Shown here piece by piece: positions 24,325-33,985 of a stretch of DNA of 64,000 nucleotides. A model generated the notes under the pieces. It ran no database searches. It was not told the DNA's origin and worked only from the letters and a program-made list of their open reading frames with translations. The DNA is from an uncultured Bacteroides sp. GTDB lineage: Bacteria; Bacteroidota; Bacteroidia; Bacteroidales; Bacteroidaceae. Made by a program: the position numbers and the translations under genes. The stretch is taken from contig CABMPP010000008.1 of NCBI GenBank assembly GCA_902388495.1, forward strand, positions 1 to 64,000. Reading direction: 5' to 3'. Numbering within the stretch: the first letter of the stretch is position 1; every line of letters begins with the position of its first letter.

Positions 24325-25485
24325 ATGGTTAGATTGATACTATTGACTGATTTTACAGAAGCATTTGCCCATAATTTATTAAGGGGCATTCTGGAGTATT
24401 CCAAAGGTCGCGAGCCTTGGGTGGTATGCCGGATGCCCCCTTCTTATAAGCAGTCTTACGGTATTCCCGGTGTATTGGAATGGGCTAAGAAGTGGCAGGC
24501 CGATGCCATTATAGCCCAATTCAATGATAATGATGAAGTGGAATTGTTCCGGGAAAATGGTATCGTTGCACTGGCTCAGGATTTCCAATCCCGCTTTTCC
24601 GTTATTCCTAACATCACGAGTAGATACGAATTGACCGGGCAGATGGCTGCCGACTTCTTCTTGCAGAAAGGTTTCCGGAATTTTGCTTTCTATGGTTATA
24701 AGGATGTGGTTTGGTCCGAGGAACGCTATATGGGGTTCCGCAACCGGATTATGGAGAAAGGATTGGGTGATAATTTCTTTGAATATAAGAATCAACCCCT
24801 GGAAAATCTTTGGTATTATGAATCAGAGCCTTTGGCCGATTGGATAAAGTCGTTGCCCCACCCGGTTGCATTGATGGCTTGTGATGATACGCGGGGAAAC
24901 AAGATTATGGAGATGTGCCAGGTGTTAGGCATCAATATCCCGGAAGAAATTGCCGTATTGGGAGTGGACAATGACGAGATTATCTGTAACTTGTCCGAAC
25001 CTCCCCTGTCCAGCGTAAGCCTGAACATCGTGAAAGGAGGATATGAAGCAGCCCGGCTGATCGACAGATTGATTCATAACGAAGCTACTTCTTGTGAGGA
25101 TGTCATCATACAACCCATAACTATTGTAAACAGACTGTCTACCGATATTTATGCCACTGATAACCCTGCTATATTGGCAGCACTAAAATATATCCACCAG
25201 AACTTGGCGAATAAGATCAATGTGGAAGATATTGTAAAACAAGTCCCCCTATCCAGGCGTTTGTTGGAGATTCGTTTCAGGCAAGTGACGGGGCAATCTA
25301 TTTACCAATATATATCCGATCTGCGGATGGAGCGTTTTTCCCAGTTGCTGCTGGCAAGTACCGAACCGATTGCAGATCTTGCCATGCAGGTAGGGCTTGC
25401 CGATTCCAAAAATCTGGCACGCCAGTTCAAACTGTGGAAAGGCTGTACCCCCGTTGAATACCGCAAACGGAACAAAGTCAGTTAA
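24325..25485 (+). CDS. XylR-type transcriptional regulator
   Basis: 386 residues. Residues 1-270 resemble LacI/periplasmic-binding-protein sensor domains (MVRLILLTDFTEAFAHNLLRGILEY, GFRNFAFYGY, AVLGVDNDEIICNLSEPPLSSV). Residues 280-386 are an AraC helix-turn-helix pair (VEDIVKQVPLSRRLLEIRF, IADLAMQVGLADSKNLARQF). This combination is that of XylR, which binds a sugar and activates catabolic genes. It starts 20 bp after the GH2 gene and probably controls this cluster. The ligand is unknown. Confidence 0.88.
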   Translation: MVRLILLTDFTEAFAHNLLRGILEYSKGREPWVVCRMPPSYKQSYGIPGVLEWAKKWQADAIIAQFNDNDEVELFRENGIVALAQDFQSRFSVIPNITSRYELTGQMAADFFLQKGFRNFAFYGYKDVVWSEERYMGFRNRIMEKGLGDNFFEYKNQPLENLWYYESEPLADWIKSLPHPVALMACDDTRGNKIMEMCQVLGINIPEEIAVLGVDNDEIICNLSEPPLSSVSLNIVKGGYEAARLIDRLIHNEATSCEDVIIQPITIVNRLSTDIYATDNPAILAALKYIHQNLANKINVEDIVKQVPLSRRLLEIRFRQVTGQSIYQYISDLRMERFSQLLLASTEPIADLAMQVGLADSKNLARQFKLWKGCTPVEYRKRNKVS

Positions 25486-25488
25486 GAC

Positions 25489-25923
25489 TTACTTCTTCTT
25501 TCTCAAATCCCGTCCCTCATATTTACAGATAGCCTCAATCCATTCCTCTTCCAGCGGCTTGGACTCATGTTTGTCAAGGTCGAAGGTTACCATGACGGAG
25601 GTACAGATGCACTTTACTTCTTGTGTCTCTGTATCAATGACACGTTGCACCAGATGAAAACTCTTGGTGCCGATTTCTGTTACGGCAGTCTGTACGGCAA
25701 TGTGGTCGGAACCATAGATTTGTGCAAGGAAGTCTGCTTCGATGTGAACAACGACGATGCCGTCTTTTTCCCAATCGACGTGCGGGCATACGGAAGCAAA
25801 GTATTCGGTCTTTCCCAGATCGTAAAAAGAGAAATAGACCGTGTTGTTTACATGGCCGAATTTATCAACATCATTGAAGCGTAGTTGTATAGGCAGGGTG
25901 TGGTTAAATTGAATTTCTTCCAT
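25489..25923 (-). CDS. Acyl-CoA thioesterase, hotdog fold
   Basis: 144 residues, the size of YbgC/4-hydroxybenzoyl-CoA thioesterase-like enzymes. The active-site segment FNDVDKFGHVNNTVYFSFYD carries the conserved Asp and the HVNN motif. It probably hydrolyses acyl-CoA thioesters in the cytoplasm; the acyl chain cannot be told from sequence. Convergent with the XylR-type gene (3 bp apart) and divergent from tsaC. Confidence 0.85.
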   Translation of the reverse strand: MEEIQFNHTLPIQLRFNDVDKFGHVNNTVYFSFYDLGKTEYFASVCPHVDWEKDGIVVVHIEADFLAQIYGSDHIAVQTAVTEIGTKSFHLVQRVIDTETQEVKCICTSVMVTFDLDKHESKPLEEEWIEAICKYEGRDLRKKK

Positions 25924-25938
25924 TGTTTTCTCTTAAAC

Positions 25939-25971
25939 TTTGTTTATTTCGCTGCAAAAATACTATTTTTG
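25939..25971 (+). promoter_or_regulatory. tsaC-clc-fmt promoter
   Basis: TTTG (25939-25942), 21 bp, TATTTTTG (25964-25971). Starts transcription just before tsaC; clc and fmt follow within 9 bp of each other. Confidence 0.65.
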
Positions 25972-25989
25972 CACGTTAATCACTGATTT

Positions 25990-26565
25990 ATGCATCAAGA
26001 AATGATAGAAGATATTAAAAAAGCCTGCCAGGTGATGGCTGAAGGCGGGATTATTCTATACCCTACCGATACAATCTGGGGCATAGGCTGTGACGCTACC
26101 AACGAAGAAGCGGTGCGCCGTGTGTACGAAATCAAGCAACGCTCTGACAGTAAGGCGATGCTGGTGTTGGTGGACTCTTCCGTAAAGGTGGATTTCTATG
26201 TGCAGGATGTGCCGGAGGTAGCTTGGGATTTGATTGAACTGGCGGACAAGCCTCTCACCATTATTTATTCCGGAGCACGCAATCTGGCTCCCAACCTGAT
26301 AGCCGAAGACGGCAGCGTGGGCATCCGGGTGACGAATGAGGAATTCTCAAAACGCCTTTGCCAGCAGTTCCGTAAGGCGATAGTCTCTACTTCCGCCAAT
26401 ATCAGCGGACAACCTTCGCCAGGCAATTTCAGTGAAATAAGTGAGGAGATAAAGTCAGCAGTCGACTATATTGTAGGAGTACGTCAAGAGGAAATGGGAC
26501 GTCCGAAACCGTCCAGTATCATCAAACTGGATAAAGGCGGAGTGATTAAGATTATCCGCGAATAA
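25990..26565 (+). CDS. tsaC: Threonylcarbamoyl-AMP synthase
   Basis: Makes threonylcarbamoyl-AMP from threonine, bicarbonate and ATP, the first step of the t6A37 tRNA modification. YrdC/Sua5 fold motifs: GGIILYPTDTIWGIGCDATNEEA, KQRSDSKAMLVLV, GSVGIRVTN and STSANISGQPSPGNF. 191 residues without the C-terminal Sua5 domain, hence TsaC-like. First gene of a three-gene run. Confidence 0.92.
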   Translation: MHQEMIEDIKKACQVMAEGGIILYPTDTIWGIGCDATNEEAVRRVYEIKQRSDSKAMLVLVDSSVKVDFYVQDVPEVAWDLIELADKPLTIIYSGARNLAPNLIAEDGSVGIRVTNEEFSKRLCQQFRKAIVSTSANISGQPSPGNFSEISEEIKSAVDYIVGVRQEEMGRPKPSSIIKLDKGGVIKIIRE

Positions 26566-26573
26566 AAAGAAAG

Positions 26574-28364
26574 ATGGCAGGAGAAAAGAGAAGTTTATTA
26601 CAGCGCTTTATTATATGGCGCGAACAAAAGATTAAGGAAAAGCAGTTCATTCTGATACTCAGCTTTTTGGTCGGTATCTTTACGGCGTTTGCAGCATTGA
26701 TACTGAAGGCCATCATACACTGGATTCAGAATTTCCTGACGGAAAACTTTAATTCTACGGAGGCCAACTACCTCTATTTGGTTTATCCGGTAGTAGGTAT
26801 CTTCCTGACAGGATTATTTGTTCGCTACATAGTGAAGGACGATATCAGTCATGGAGTTACCAAGATTTTGTATGCCATATCCCGGAGGCAGGGACGCATC
26901 AAGCGCCATAATACTTGGTCGTCTATCCTGGCCAGTTCTATCACGATCGGCTTCGGTGGATCAGTAGGAGCGGAGGCACCTATTGTTTTGACCGGTTCGG
27001 CTATTGGTTCCAATCTGGGAAGCATCTTCAAGATGGAACACCGTACGCTGATGCTGTTGGTGGGGTGTGGTGCTGCCGGTGCCGTGGCAGGTATCTTTAA
27101 GGCGCCGATTGCGGGATTGGTATTTACGCTGGAAGTCTTGATGATAGATTTGACCATGTCTTCCCTGCTACCCCTGTTGATATCTGCCGTAACGGCGGCT
27201 ACGGTCTCTTATATTGTGACAGGGACGGAAGCCATGTTTAAATTCCATCTGGATCAAGCTTTTGAGCTGGAGCGTATTCCGTATGTCATTATGCTCGGCA
27301 TTCTTTGCGGACTGGTTTCGCTGTATTTTACCCGTGCCATGTATTCGGTAGAGGGCGTTTTCGGTAAACTGAAGACACCATACAAAAAGCTGATACTGGG
27401 AGGAACCATGCTGAGTATTCTTATCTTCCTCTTTCCGCCGCTCTATGGTGAAGGATATGACACGATAGAATTGCTGCTGAACGGAGTAAGCAATGCTCAA
27501 TGGGACACGGTGATGAACAACTCCTTCTTTTATGGACATGGAGATATGCTGTTGATTTACCTGGTGCTGATAGTCCTTTTTAAAGTCTTTGCTTCGAGTG
27601 CGACGAATGGCGGCGGTGGTTGTGGTGGTATATTTGCACCTTCCTTGTATTTGGGGTGTATTGCCGGCTTTATTTTCTCGCATTTCAGCAATGAATTTGA
27701 GATGACAGCTTTCCTGCCTGAGAAGAACTTTGCTTTGATGGGGATGGCGGGTGTTATGAGTGGCGTTATGCATGCTCCATTGACGGGTGTCTTCCTGATA
27801 GCCGAGTTGACGGGAGGTTACGATCTCTTCCTGCCGTTGATGATTGTTTCCGTAAGTTCATACCTTACTATTATTATGTTCGAACCGCATAGTATCTACT
27901 CCATGCGTTTAGCAAAGAAGGGTGAACTATTGACACATCACAAGGATAGGGCTGTACTAACCTTGATGAAAGTAGAAAATGTAGTAGAGCAGGACTTTGT
28001 AGTGGTACATCCCGAAATGGATTTAGGTGAATTGGTCAAAGCAATTTCTGCTTCACACCGTAATATATTTCCGGTGACAGATAAGGCTGGGGTATTGATT
28101 GGCATTGTCTTATTGGACGATATCCGGAACATAATGTTCCGTCAGGAGTTATATCATCGTTTTACGGTAGGCAAGTTGATGACTTCCGCTCCCGCACGTC
28201 TGTACGATACGGACAGTATGGAACAGGTGATGCGTACTTTCGATGATACAAAGGCCTGGAACCTGCCGGTAGTGGATGCAGATGGCAAATACCTCGGCTT
28301 CGTTTCCAAATCAAAGATATTTAATTCGTACCGACAAGTGCTGGTACATTTTTCAGAAGACTAA
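26574..28364 (+). CDS. ClC-family chloride channel/antiporter with CBS domains
   Basis: 596 residues. About residues 20-440 form the ClC membrane core, with selectivity-filter motifs GSVGAEAPIVLTGSAIGS and GGGGCGGIFAPSLYLG. Residues about 455-590 form two CBS domains (VVHPEMDLGELVKAISASHRNIFPVTD and SMEQVMRTFDDTKAWNLPVVD) that usually bind adenine nucleotides and gate transport. The filter has SVGAEAP rather than the GREGP-type signature of Cl-/H+ exchangers, so channel or antiport mode cannot be assigned. Nine bp after tsaC and 6 bp before fmt. Confidence 0.9.
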   Translation: MAGEKRSLLQRFIIWREQKIKEKQFILILSFLVGIFTAFAALILKAIIHWIQNFLTENFNSTEANYLYLVYPVVGIFLTGLFVRYIVKDDISHGVTKILYAISRRQGRIKRHNTWSSILASSITIGFGGSVGAEAPIVLTGSAIGSNLGSIFKMEHRTLMLLVGCGAAGAVAGIFKAPIAGLVFTLEVLMIDLTMSSLLPLLISAVTAATVSYIVTGTEAMFKFHLDQAFELERIPYVIMLGILCGLVSLYFTRAMYSVEGVFGKLKTPYKKLILGGTMLSILIFLFPPLYGEGYDTIELLLNGVSNAQWDTVMNNSFFYGHGDMLLIYLVLIVLFKVFASSATNGGGGCGGIFAPSLYLGCIAGFIFSHFSNEFEMTAFLPEKNFALMGMAGVMSGVMHAPLTGVFLIAELTGGYDLFLPLMIVSVSSYLTIIMFEPHSIYSMRLAKKGELLTHHKDRAVLTLMKVENVVEQDFVVVHPEMDLGELVKAISASHRNIFPVTDKAGVLIGIVLLDDIRNIMFRQELYHRFTVGKLMTSAPARLYDTDSMEQVMRTFDDTKAWNLPVVDADGKYLGFVSKSKIFNSYRQVLVHFSED

Positions 28365-28370
28365 AATGGT

Positions 28371-29342
28371 ATGGTGAAGAAAGAAGATTTAAGAATTGTG
28401 TATATGGGTACTCCCGACTTTGCGGTGGAGGCTCTCCGTTGTTTGGTGGAAGGTGGCTATAATGTGGTAGGTGTCATTACGATGCCGGACAAGCCTGCCG
28501 GGCGAGGACATAAACTTCAGTTCTCTCCGGTGAAGCAGTATGCACTGGAACATGGTCTTCCGCTTCTTCAACCGGAGAAGTTGAAGGATGAGGCTTTCGT
28601 AGAGGCACTGCGGGCATGGAAAGCCGATCTGCAGATTGTTGTAGCATTCCGTATGCTGCCGGAGGTGGTATGGAACATGCCCCGCTTAGGCACTTTCAAT
28701 CTGCATGCTTCTTTGCTGCCGCAGTATCGCGGTGCTGCCCCCATCAACTGGGCGGTAATCAATGGCGATACGGAGACAGGCATCACTACCTTTTTCCTGA
28801 AGCATGAGATTGATACGGGTGAAGTTATCCAGCAAGTACGCATACCTATTGCCGATACGGACGATGTGGGGGTGGTGCACGATAAGTTGATGATGCTTGG
28901 CGGGCGTTTGGTAGTAGAAACAGTAGATGCTATCTTGGACGGTACGGTAAAAAGTATTCCTCAGGAAGAGATGGCTGCGCCCGGTGAATTGCGTCCGGCA
29001 CCGAAGATCTTTAAAGAAACTTGCCGCATCGATTGGAATCAACCCGTGAAGCGTATTTATGACTTTGTGCGCGGACTGTCGCCTTATCCGGCTGCGTGGA
29101 CAGAGCTGGTTCAGCCTGACGGAACGACGGTGGTTATGAAGATTTTTGAGACAGAAAAGATATTGAAACCTCATCAATTGTCTCCCGGTACTTTACTGAC
29201 GGATGGCAAGACTTATATTCGTATTGCCGCTACGGATGGTTTTGTAGGTGTACATGCCTTGCAATTGCCCGGTAAGAAGCGGTTGAAAACGGATGAACTG
29301 CTGCGTGGCTTCCGGTTGACGGAAGGGTTCAAGATAAGATAA
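28371..29342 (+). CDS. fmt: Methionyl-tRNA formyltransferase
   Basis: Formylates initiator Met-tRNA using 10-formyltetrahydrofolate. The catalytic domain shows VYMGTPDFAVEALRCL, TMPDKPAGRG, FNLHASLLPQYRGAAPINWA with the conserved Asn-His-Asp triad region, and TGITTFFLKHEIDTG. A C-terminal OB-like tRNA-binding domain (about 210-320) follows. 323 residues, complete. Last gene of the tsaC run; a long repeat-bearing gap follows. Confidence 0.95.
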   Translation: MVKKEDLRIVYMGTPDFAVEALRCLVEGGYNVVGVITMPDKPAGRGHKLQFSPVKQYALEHGLPLLQPEKLKDEAFVEALRAWKADLQIVVAFRMLPEVVWNMPRLGTFNLHASLLPQYRGAAPINWAVINGDTETGITTFFLKHEIDTGEVIQQVRIPIADTDDVGVVHDKLMMLGGRLVVETVDAILDGTVKSIPQEEMAAPGELRPAPKIFKETCRIDWNQPVKRIYDFVRGLSPYPAAWTELVQPDGTTVVMKIFETEKILKPHQLSPGTLLTDGKTYIRIAATDGFVGVHALQLPGKKRLKTDELLRGFRLTEGFKIR

Positions 29343-29369
29343 ACTCCCCTTTATAGTAACAATTCTCTG

Positions 29370-29432
29370 TTCGCGCCTTGCGAATACATATTCAAGCCTT
29401 GTGAATATCCGTTCGCAAGGCTTGAATATATA
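29370..29432. repeat. Three 21-bp units, the last inverted
   Basis: Units begin at 29370, 29391 and 29412, each with TTC(G/A)(C/A)... and GAATA. The middle of unit 2 (TTCAAGCCTTG, 29391-29401) is perfectly inverted in unit 3 (CAAGGCTTGAA, 29416-29426). Confidence 0.8.
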
Positions 29433-29470
29433 TTCGCGAGTTCTGGATGGAGCTCTATCTATAGTCTTTG

Positions 29471-29536
29471 TACTTTTTATCCATATTCAGAATACTTTTT
29501 ATCTATATTCAGCGCTTCTTTTATATATATTCAGTA
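29471..29536. repeat. Three 22-bp tandem units
   Basis: Units at 29471, 29493 and 29515 share TACTTTTTATCTATATTCAG with few changes, the third being the most diverged. AT-rich and adjacent to the 21-bp array, but unrelated to it in sequence. Confidence 0.85.
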
Positions 29537-29609
29537 CTCTCTTTTTCCGCTTCATTCCTTATTTATTCCACTTCACTGACTTTTCTCCGCAACTAATTGC
29601 TTGCTGAGC

Positions 29610-29617
29610 TACTTTTG
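29610..29617 (+). promoter_or_regulatory. -7 box TACTTTTG of the RND efflux operon
   Basis: Matches TAnnTTTG, 25 bp before the ATG; the -33 box is not recognisable. Confidence 0.45.
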
Positions 29618-29642
29618 CATTATCATTTAAAACCCGATAAAA

Positions 29643-32600
29643 ATGTTTAATGCAATAGTACGTTTCTCTGTCAGAAAGAAGTTGTTCGTCGGATTGACAA
29701 CACTCTTCCTCCTTATCGGAGGTATTTATGCAATGCTCACATTGCCTATTGATGCAGTGCCGGATATTACCAATAATCAGGTACAGATTGTAACCGTCTC
29801 GCCTACCTTGGCACCACAGGAAGTGGAACAACTGATAACTTTCCCTATCGAAGTTGCCATGAGCAATATCATGAATGTGGAAGAGATCCGTTCGGTCAGC
29901 CGTTTCGGTTTGTCTTTGGTTACGGTTGTTTTCAAGGAAAGTGTTCCTACCTTGCAGGCACGCCAGCTCATTAACGAACAGATACAAACGGTGGCAGGGG
30001 AGATCCCTACGGAATTGGGTACTCCCGAATTAATGCCCGTCACTACCGGATTGGGAGAAATCTATCAATATACGCTAACCGTAGCTCCGGGATATGAAGA
30101 TAAGTACGATGCCATGGAACTGCGCACCATTCAGGACTGGATTGTAAAGCGGCAACTGTCCGGTATTCCCGGTATTGTGGAAATTAACAGCTTTGGCGGA
30201 TACCTGAAGCAATATGAAGTGGCGGTCGATCCCGATGCACTGTACTCCCTTAATATTACCATCGGTGAAGTTTTCGAAGCTTTGAACCGTAATAATCAGA
30301 ATACCGGAGGCAGCTATATAGAAAAGGTGAACCGTGCTTACTATATCCGTTCCGAAGGTATGATAAACAGCCTGAAAGACATTGAACGCATTGTGGTGAC
30401 CAACCGTAATGGCATTCCTATTCATGTGAATGATGTAGCTACCGTCCGTTTCGGCAGTGCCAAGCGCTTCGGTGCCATGACGATGGATGGTGAAGGCGAG
30501 TGTGTGGGCGGCATCGCCATGATGCTGAAAGGCGCCAATGCCAACGTTGTGACGACAGAACTTGAGAAACGCGTTGAGAAGGTACAGAAGATGCTTCCCG
30601 AAGGTATTAGCATTGAACCTTATCTGAACCGTTCGGAATTGGTAAGCCGTAATATTTCCACCGTAGTCCGCAATCTGATAGAAGGCGCGGTGATTGTTTT
30701 CCTTGTCCTTATTGTTTTCTTGGGCAATGTGCGTGCCGGACTTATTGTAGCTTCCGTCATTCCTTTGGCAATGCTTTTTGCTTTTATTCTGATGCGTATT
30801 TTCGGGGTTTCTGCCAATCTGATGAGTTTGGGCGCTATTGACTTCGGTATTGTGGTGGATGGCTCTATCGTTATTCTGGAAGGAATCCTGGCACATATTT
30901 ATGGCAAACAATTCCGTGGCCGCACGCTGACGTACGAGGAGATGAATACGGAGGTGGAGAAAGGAGCCGGCAATGTGGTGCGTTCCGCTACTTTTGCCGT
31001 CTTTATTATCCTGATTGTATTCTTCCCTATATTGACATTGACAGGCATTGAAGGCAAGTACTTCACTCCGATGGCGAAGACGTTGGTTTTCTGTATTATC
31101 GGTGCTTTATTGCTTTCCCTTACTTACGTCCCGATGATGGCTTCCCTTTTCTTGAAGCGTACCATTAAGAACAAGAAAGTGTTTGCCGATTACTTCTTTG
31201 AGAAACTGAACATCGGATATCATCGGGCACTGGAATGGTGCTTGCATCATGTGCGCACAACTGTTTCCGCCGCTTTTCTGGCATTGGCTTTCAGTTTGTT
31301 CCTGTTTACCAAACTGGGCGCAGAATTCATCCCCACGTTGGACGAAGGAGACTTTGCCATGCAAATGACGCTTCCCGCGGGAAGTTCGCTTACGGAAAGC
31401 ATTGAAGTTTCCCGCCTGGCAGAAAAGACATTGAAAGAGAGTTTCCCCGAAATCAAGCATGTGGTGGCAAAGATTGGTACGGCCGAAGTACCCACTGACC
31501 CGATGGCCGTTGAAGATGCCGACGTGATGATTATTATGAAACCGTTTAAGGAATGGACCAGCGCTTCCAGTCGTGCCGAGATGGTGGAGAAGATGAAGAA
31601 TGCTTTGGAACCCCTTGCCGAGCGTGCCGAGTTCAACTTCTCCCAGCCTATCCAGCTTCGTTTTAATGAATTGATGACCGGTGCCAAAGCCGATATTGCA
31701 GTAAAACTGTATGGTGAGGATATGGAAGAGTTATACTCCAAGGCGAAAGAGGTAGCAGGATATGTGGAAAAGATTCCTGGTGCTTCCGACGTCATTGTGG
31801 AGCAGGCCATGGGGTTGCCCCAATTGGTGGTACAGTATAACCGTGCCAAGATAGCCCGTTACGGAATTAATATCGAAGAACTCAATACGATTGTCCGCAC
31901 GGCTTATGCCGGTGAGGCTGCCGGTGTGGTCTTTGAGAACGAACGGCGCTTTGACCTGGTGCTTCGACTGGATTATGATAAAGTGAAGGATCTGAATCTT
32001 GACAAACTGTTTGTCCGGACTACGGACGGCATACAGATTCCGGTCAGTGAGGTGGCTACGATTGATTTGGTAAACGGTCCGTTGCAGATAAACCGGGATG
32101 CTACCAAGCGGCGTATTGTCATCGGAGTAAACGTACGTGATGCGGATATACAGCAAGTGGTCAGTGAAATCCAGAATACGTTGGAAAAGAATATCAAGCT
32201 GAAGCCGGGTTATTACTTCTCGTATGGCGGACAGTTCGAGAATTTGCAGAATGCCATCGACACTCTGCTGATAGTGGTACCCGTGGCATTGTTGCTGATT
32301 TTATTGCTGCTCTTCTTTGCATTCAAGTCGGTTACTTACACGTTGGTGGTATTCAGTACGGTGCCCTTGTCCCTTATCGGAGGCATCCTGGCATTGTGGT
32401 TGCGCGGACTTCCTTTCAGTATCTCGGCGGGCGTAGGTTTTATAGCCTTGTTCGGAGTGGCGGTGCTCAATGGTATTTTGATGATTAACCATTTTAATGA
32501 TAGTCGTGCAAGCACTCGATATCCAATGAGTACATCGCGCATCATCCGTGAAAGCTGTCCTCACTTGCTTCGGCCGGTATTCCTCACCGGGCTGGTTGCT

Positions 32601-33971
32601 TCGTTAGGCTTTGTGCCGATGGCTATTGCCACTTCTGCGGGAGCGGAGGTACAACGTCCGCTGGCAACGGTGGTGATTGGCGGTCTGATTGTCTCTACCG
32701 TGCTGACGTTATTGATTATCCCCGTATTTTATCACATAGTAAATTCTACTGTTATGTTGCGTCATAGTAAAATAATGAAATGGTTTGGTCTTGGTTTCTT
32801 CTTGTTGTTGATAGGCTCACCGATGTGTGCCGATGCTCAGGAAGCCCCTCGAACCATCAATCTGGAGCAAGCCATCGAGATGGCTATAAAGAATAATCCG
32901 CGTTTACGGATGGCCGAGACTGATATTAAACGTATCCGTGCTACTCGTGGCGAAGTCGTTGAACTCTCTTCTACCGAGTTTTCCTACTCTTGGGGGCAGC
33001 TTAACGGTACGGAGCGTAAGGACAAAGAAATGGCGGTGACCCAGCCTATCGGTTCCCTCTTGGCTCCATTTTATAAGAATGCTCTTGTCAACAAGCAGGT
33101 CAGCACCGGTACTTACTACAAACAGATGGTTGAGAAAGAAGTGAAAGCTGAAGTGAAACGTGCCTGGACCTACTATCTGTATGCCTGGAACCTCCGTGAA
33201 ATGTATAAGGAACAAAGCAGTTGGGCCGACCGCGTACAAAAGGCCGGTGAGCTGCGCTACCAGCAAGGGGAGATCTCTCTTTTGGAGAAAAGCATGACCG
33301 CTACCATTGCTGCGGATATGCGCAACAAACTGTTCCAGGCAGAAGAGGAATTGAAGCTTGCCGCTTCCCGCTTGCAATGGACGTGTTATACGGACTATCC
33401 CGTTATGCCGGATGAAACGTCGATACAACTCTATCCGGTCAGTGCAGATACTTTGGCGCTTTCTTCGGCCCATCTGAACTACTTCCAAAGCCAGGTGGGT
33501 GAGAAGCAGGCGATGCTGAACATCGAACGCAGCCGCTTCTTCCCCGAGCTTTCGTTGGGCTATGTCCGCCAGAATATCCTTCCGGAGAAAGGGCTGGACT
33601 CCTGGATGGTAGGCGTATCATTCCCTGTTTGGTTCCTGCCGCAACGCAGTAAAATCCGTCAAGCCAAGTTTGAAAGGAATATAGCCCAAACACAGGCAGA
33701 TGCCAATGTACGTGAGCTTAATAACAAAGTGACGGAACTTCGTGCCAGCATCCGCCGCTATGGAGAGAGCATCCGCTTCTACACCACGACTGCCCTTGCC
33801 GAGGCGGACAATCTGATAAAGACTGCCGACCTGCAATTCAGGGAAAGCGAAACGGATATCACCGAGTACGTGCAAAGCATGAATGCCGCCCGCGAGATAG
33901 AGAAAGGATATATCGAAGCTGTTTACCAATATAATGTAGCTGCTTTGGAATACGAATTGTACCACCAATAA
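29643..33971 (+). CDS. HME-type RND efflux pump fused to a TolC-like channel
   Basis: 1442 residues. Residues 1 to about 1040 are a CusA/CzcA-type RND pump with 12 membrane helices and two periplasmic loops; the TM4 proton-relay motif SLGAIDFGIVVDGSIVILE is present. Residues about 1045-1442 form a TolC/CusC-like outer-membrane factor. At the junction, a hydrophobic stretch (MKWFGLGFFLLLIGSPMCADAQ, given here as residues 1045-1066 in separate parts: positive start, hydrophobic core, then ADAQ) looks like the ancestral channel signal peptide retained as an internal segment. Such fusions occur in Bacteroidetes CusA/CzcA relatives. The substrate is probably a divalent or monovalent metal, but this is not fixed by sequence. 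First gene of a four-gene operon with adaptor and two-component system. Confidence 0.9.
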   Translation: MFNAIVRFSVRKKLFVGLTTLFLLIGGIYAMLTLPIDAVPDITNNQVQIVTVSPTLAPQEVEQLITFPIEVAMSNIMNVEEIRSVSRFGLSLVTVVFKESVPTLQARQLINEQIQTVAGEIPTELGTPELMPVTTGLGEIYQYTLTVAPGYEDKYDAMELRTIQDWIVKRQLSGIPGIVEINSFGGYLKQYEVAVDPDALYSLNITIGEVFEALNRNNQNTGGSYIEKVNRAYYIRSEGMINSLKDIERIVVTNRNGIPIHVNDVATVRFGSAKRFGAMTMDGEGECVGGIAMMLKGANANVVTTELEKRVEKVQKMLPEGISIEPYLNRSELVSRNISTVVRNLIEGAVIVFLVLIVFLGNVRAGLIVASVIPLAMLFAFILMRIFGVSANLMSLGAIDFGIVVDGSIVILEGILAHIYGKQFRGRTLTYEEMNTEVEKGAGNVVRSATFAVFIILIVFFPILTLTGIEGKYFTPMAKTLVFCIIGALLLSLTYVPMMASLFLKRTIKNKKVFADYFFEKLNIGYHRALEWCLHHVRTTVSAAFLALAFSLFLFTKLGAEFIPTLDEGDFAMQMTLPAGSSLTESIEVSRLAEKTLKESFPEIKHVVAKIGTAEVPTDPMAVEDADVMIIMKPFKEWTSASSRAEMVEKMKNALEPLAERAEFNFSQPIQLRFNELMTGAKADIAVKLYGEDMEELYSKAKEVAGYVEKIPGASDVIVEQAMGLPQLVVQYNRAKIARYGINIEELNTIVRTAYAGEAAGVVFENERRFDLVLRLDYDKVKDLNLDKLFVRTTDGIQIPVSEVATIDLVNGPLQINRDATKRRIVIGVNVRDADIQQVVSEIQNTLEKNIKLKPGYYFSYGGQFENLQNAIDTLLIVVPVALLLILLLLFFAFKSVTYTLVVFSTVPLSLIGGILALWLRGLPFSISAGVGFIALFGVAVLNGILMINHFNDSRASTRYPMSTSRIIRESCPHLLRPVFLTGLVASLGFVPMAIATSAGAEVQRPLATVVIGGLIVSTVLTLLIIPVFYHIVNSTVMLRHSKIMKWFGLGFFLLLIGSPMCADAQEAPRTINLEQAIEMAIKNNPRLRMAETDIKRIRATRGEVVELSSTEFSYSWGQLNGTERKDKEMAVTQPIGSLLAPFYKNALVNKQVSTGTYYKQMVEKEVKAEVKRAWTYYLYAWNLREMYKEQSSWADRVQKAGELRYQQGEISLLEKSMTATIAADMRNKLFQAEEELKLAASRLQWTCYTDYPVMPDETSIQLYPVSADTLALSSAHLNYFQSQVGEKQAMLNIERSRFFPELSLGYVRQNILPEKGLDSWMVGVSFPVWFLPQRSKIRQAKFERNIAQTQADANVRELNNKVTELRASIRRYGESIRFYTTTALAEADNLIKTADLQFRESETDITEYVQSMNAAREIEKGYIEAVYQYNVAALEYELYHQ

Positions 33972-33985
33972 TACTTGTTTAAGAT

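Larger units (their letters stand above)
29343..29642. other. 300-bp gap between fmt and the RND operon
   Basis: Contains two distinct three-unit repeat arrays (29370-29432 and 29471-29536) and a -7 box. No reading frame of note. Confidence 0.6.
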
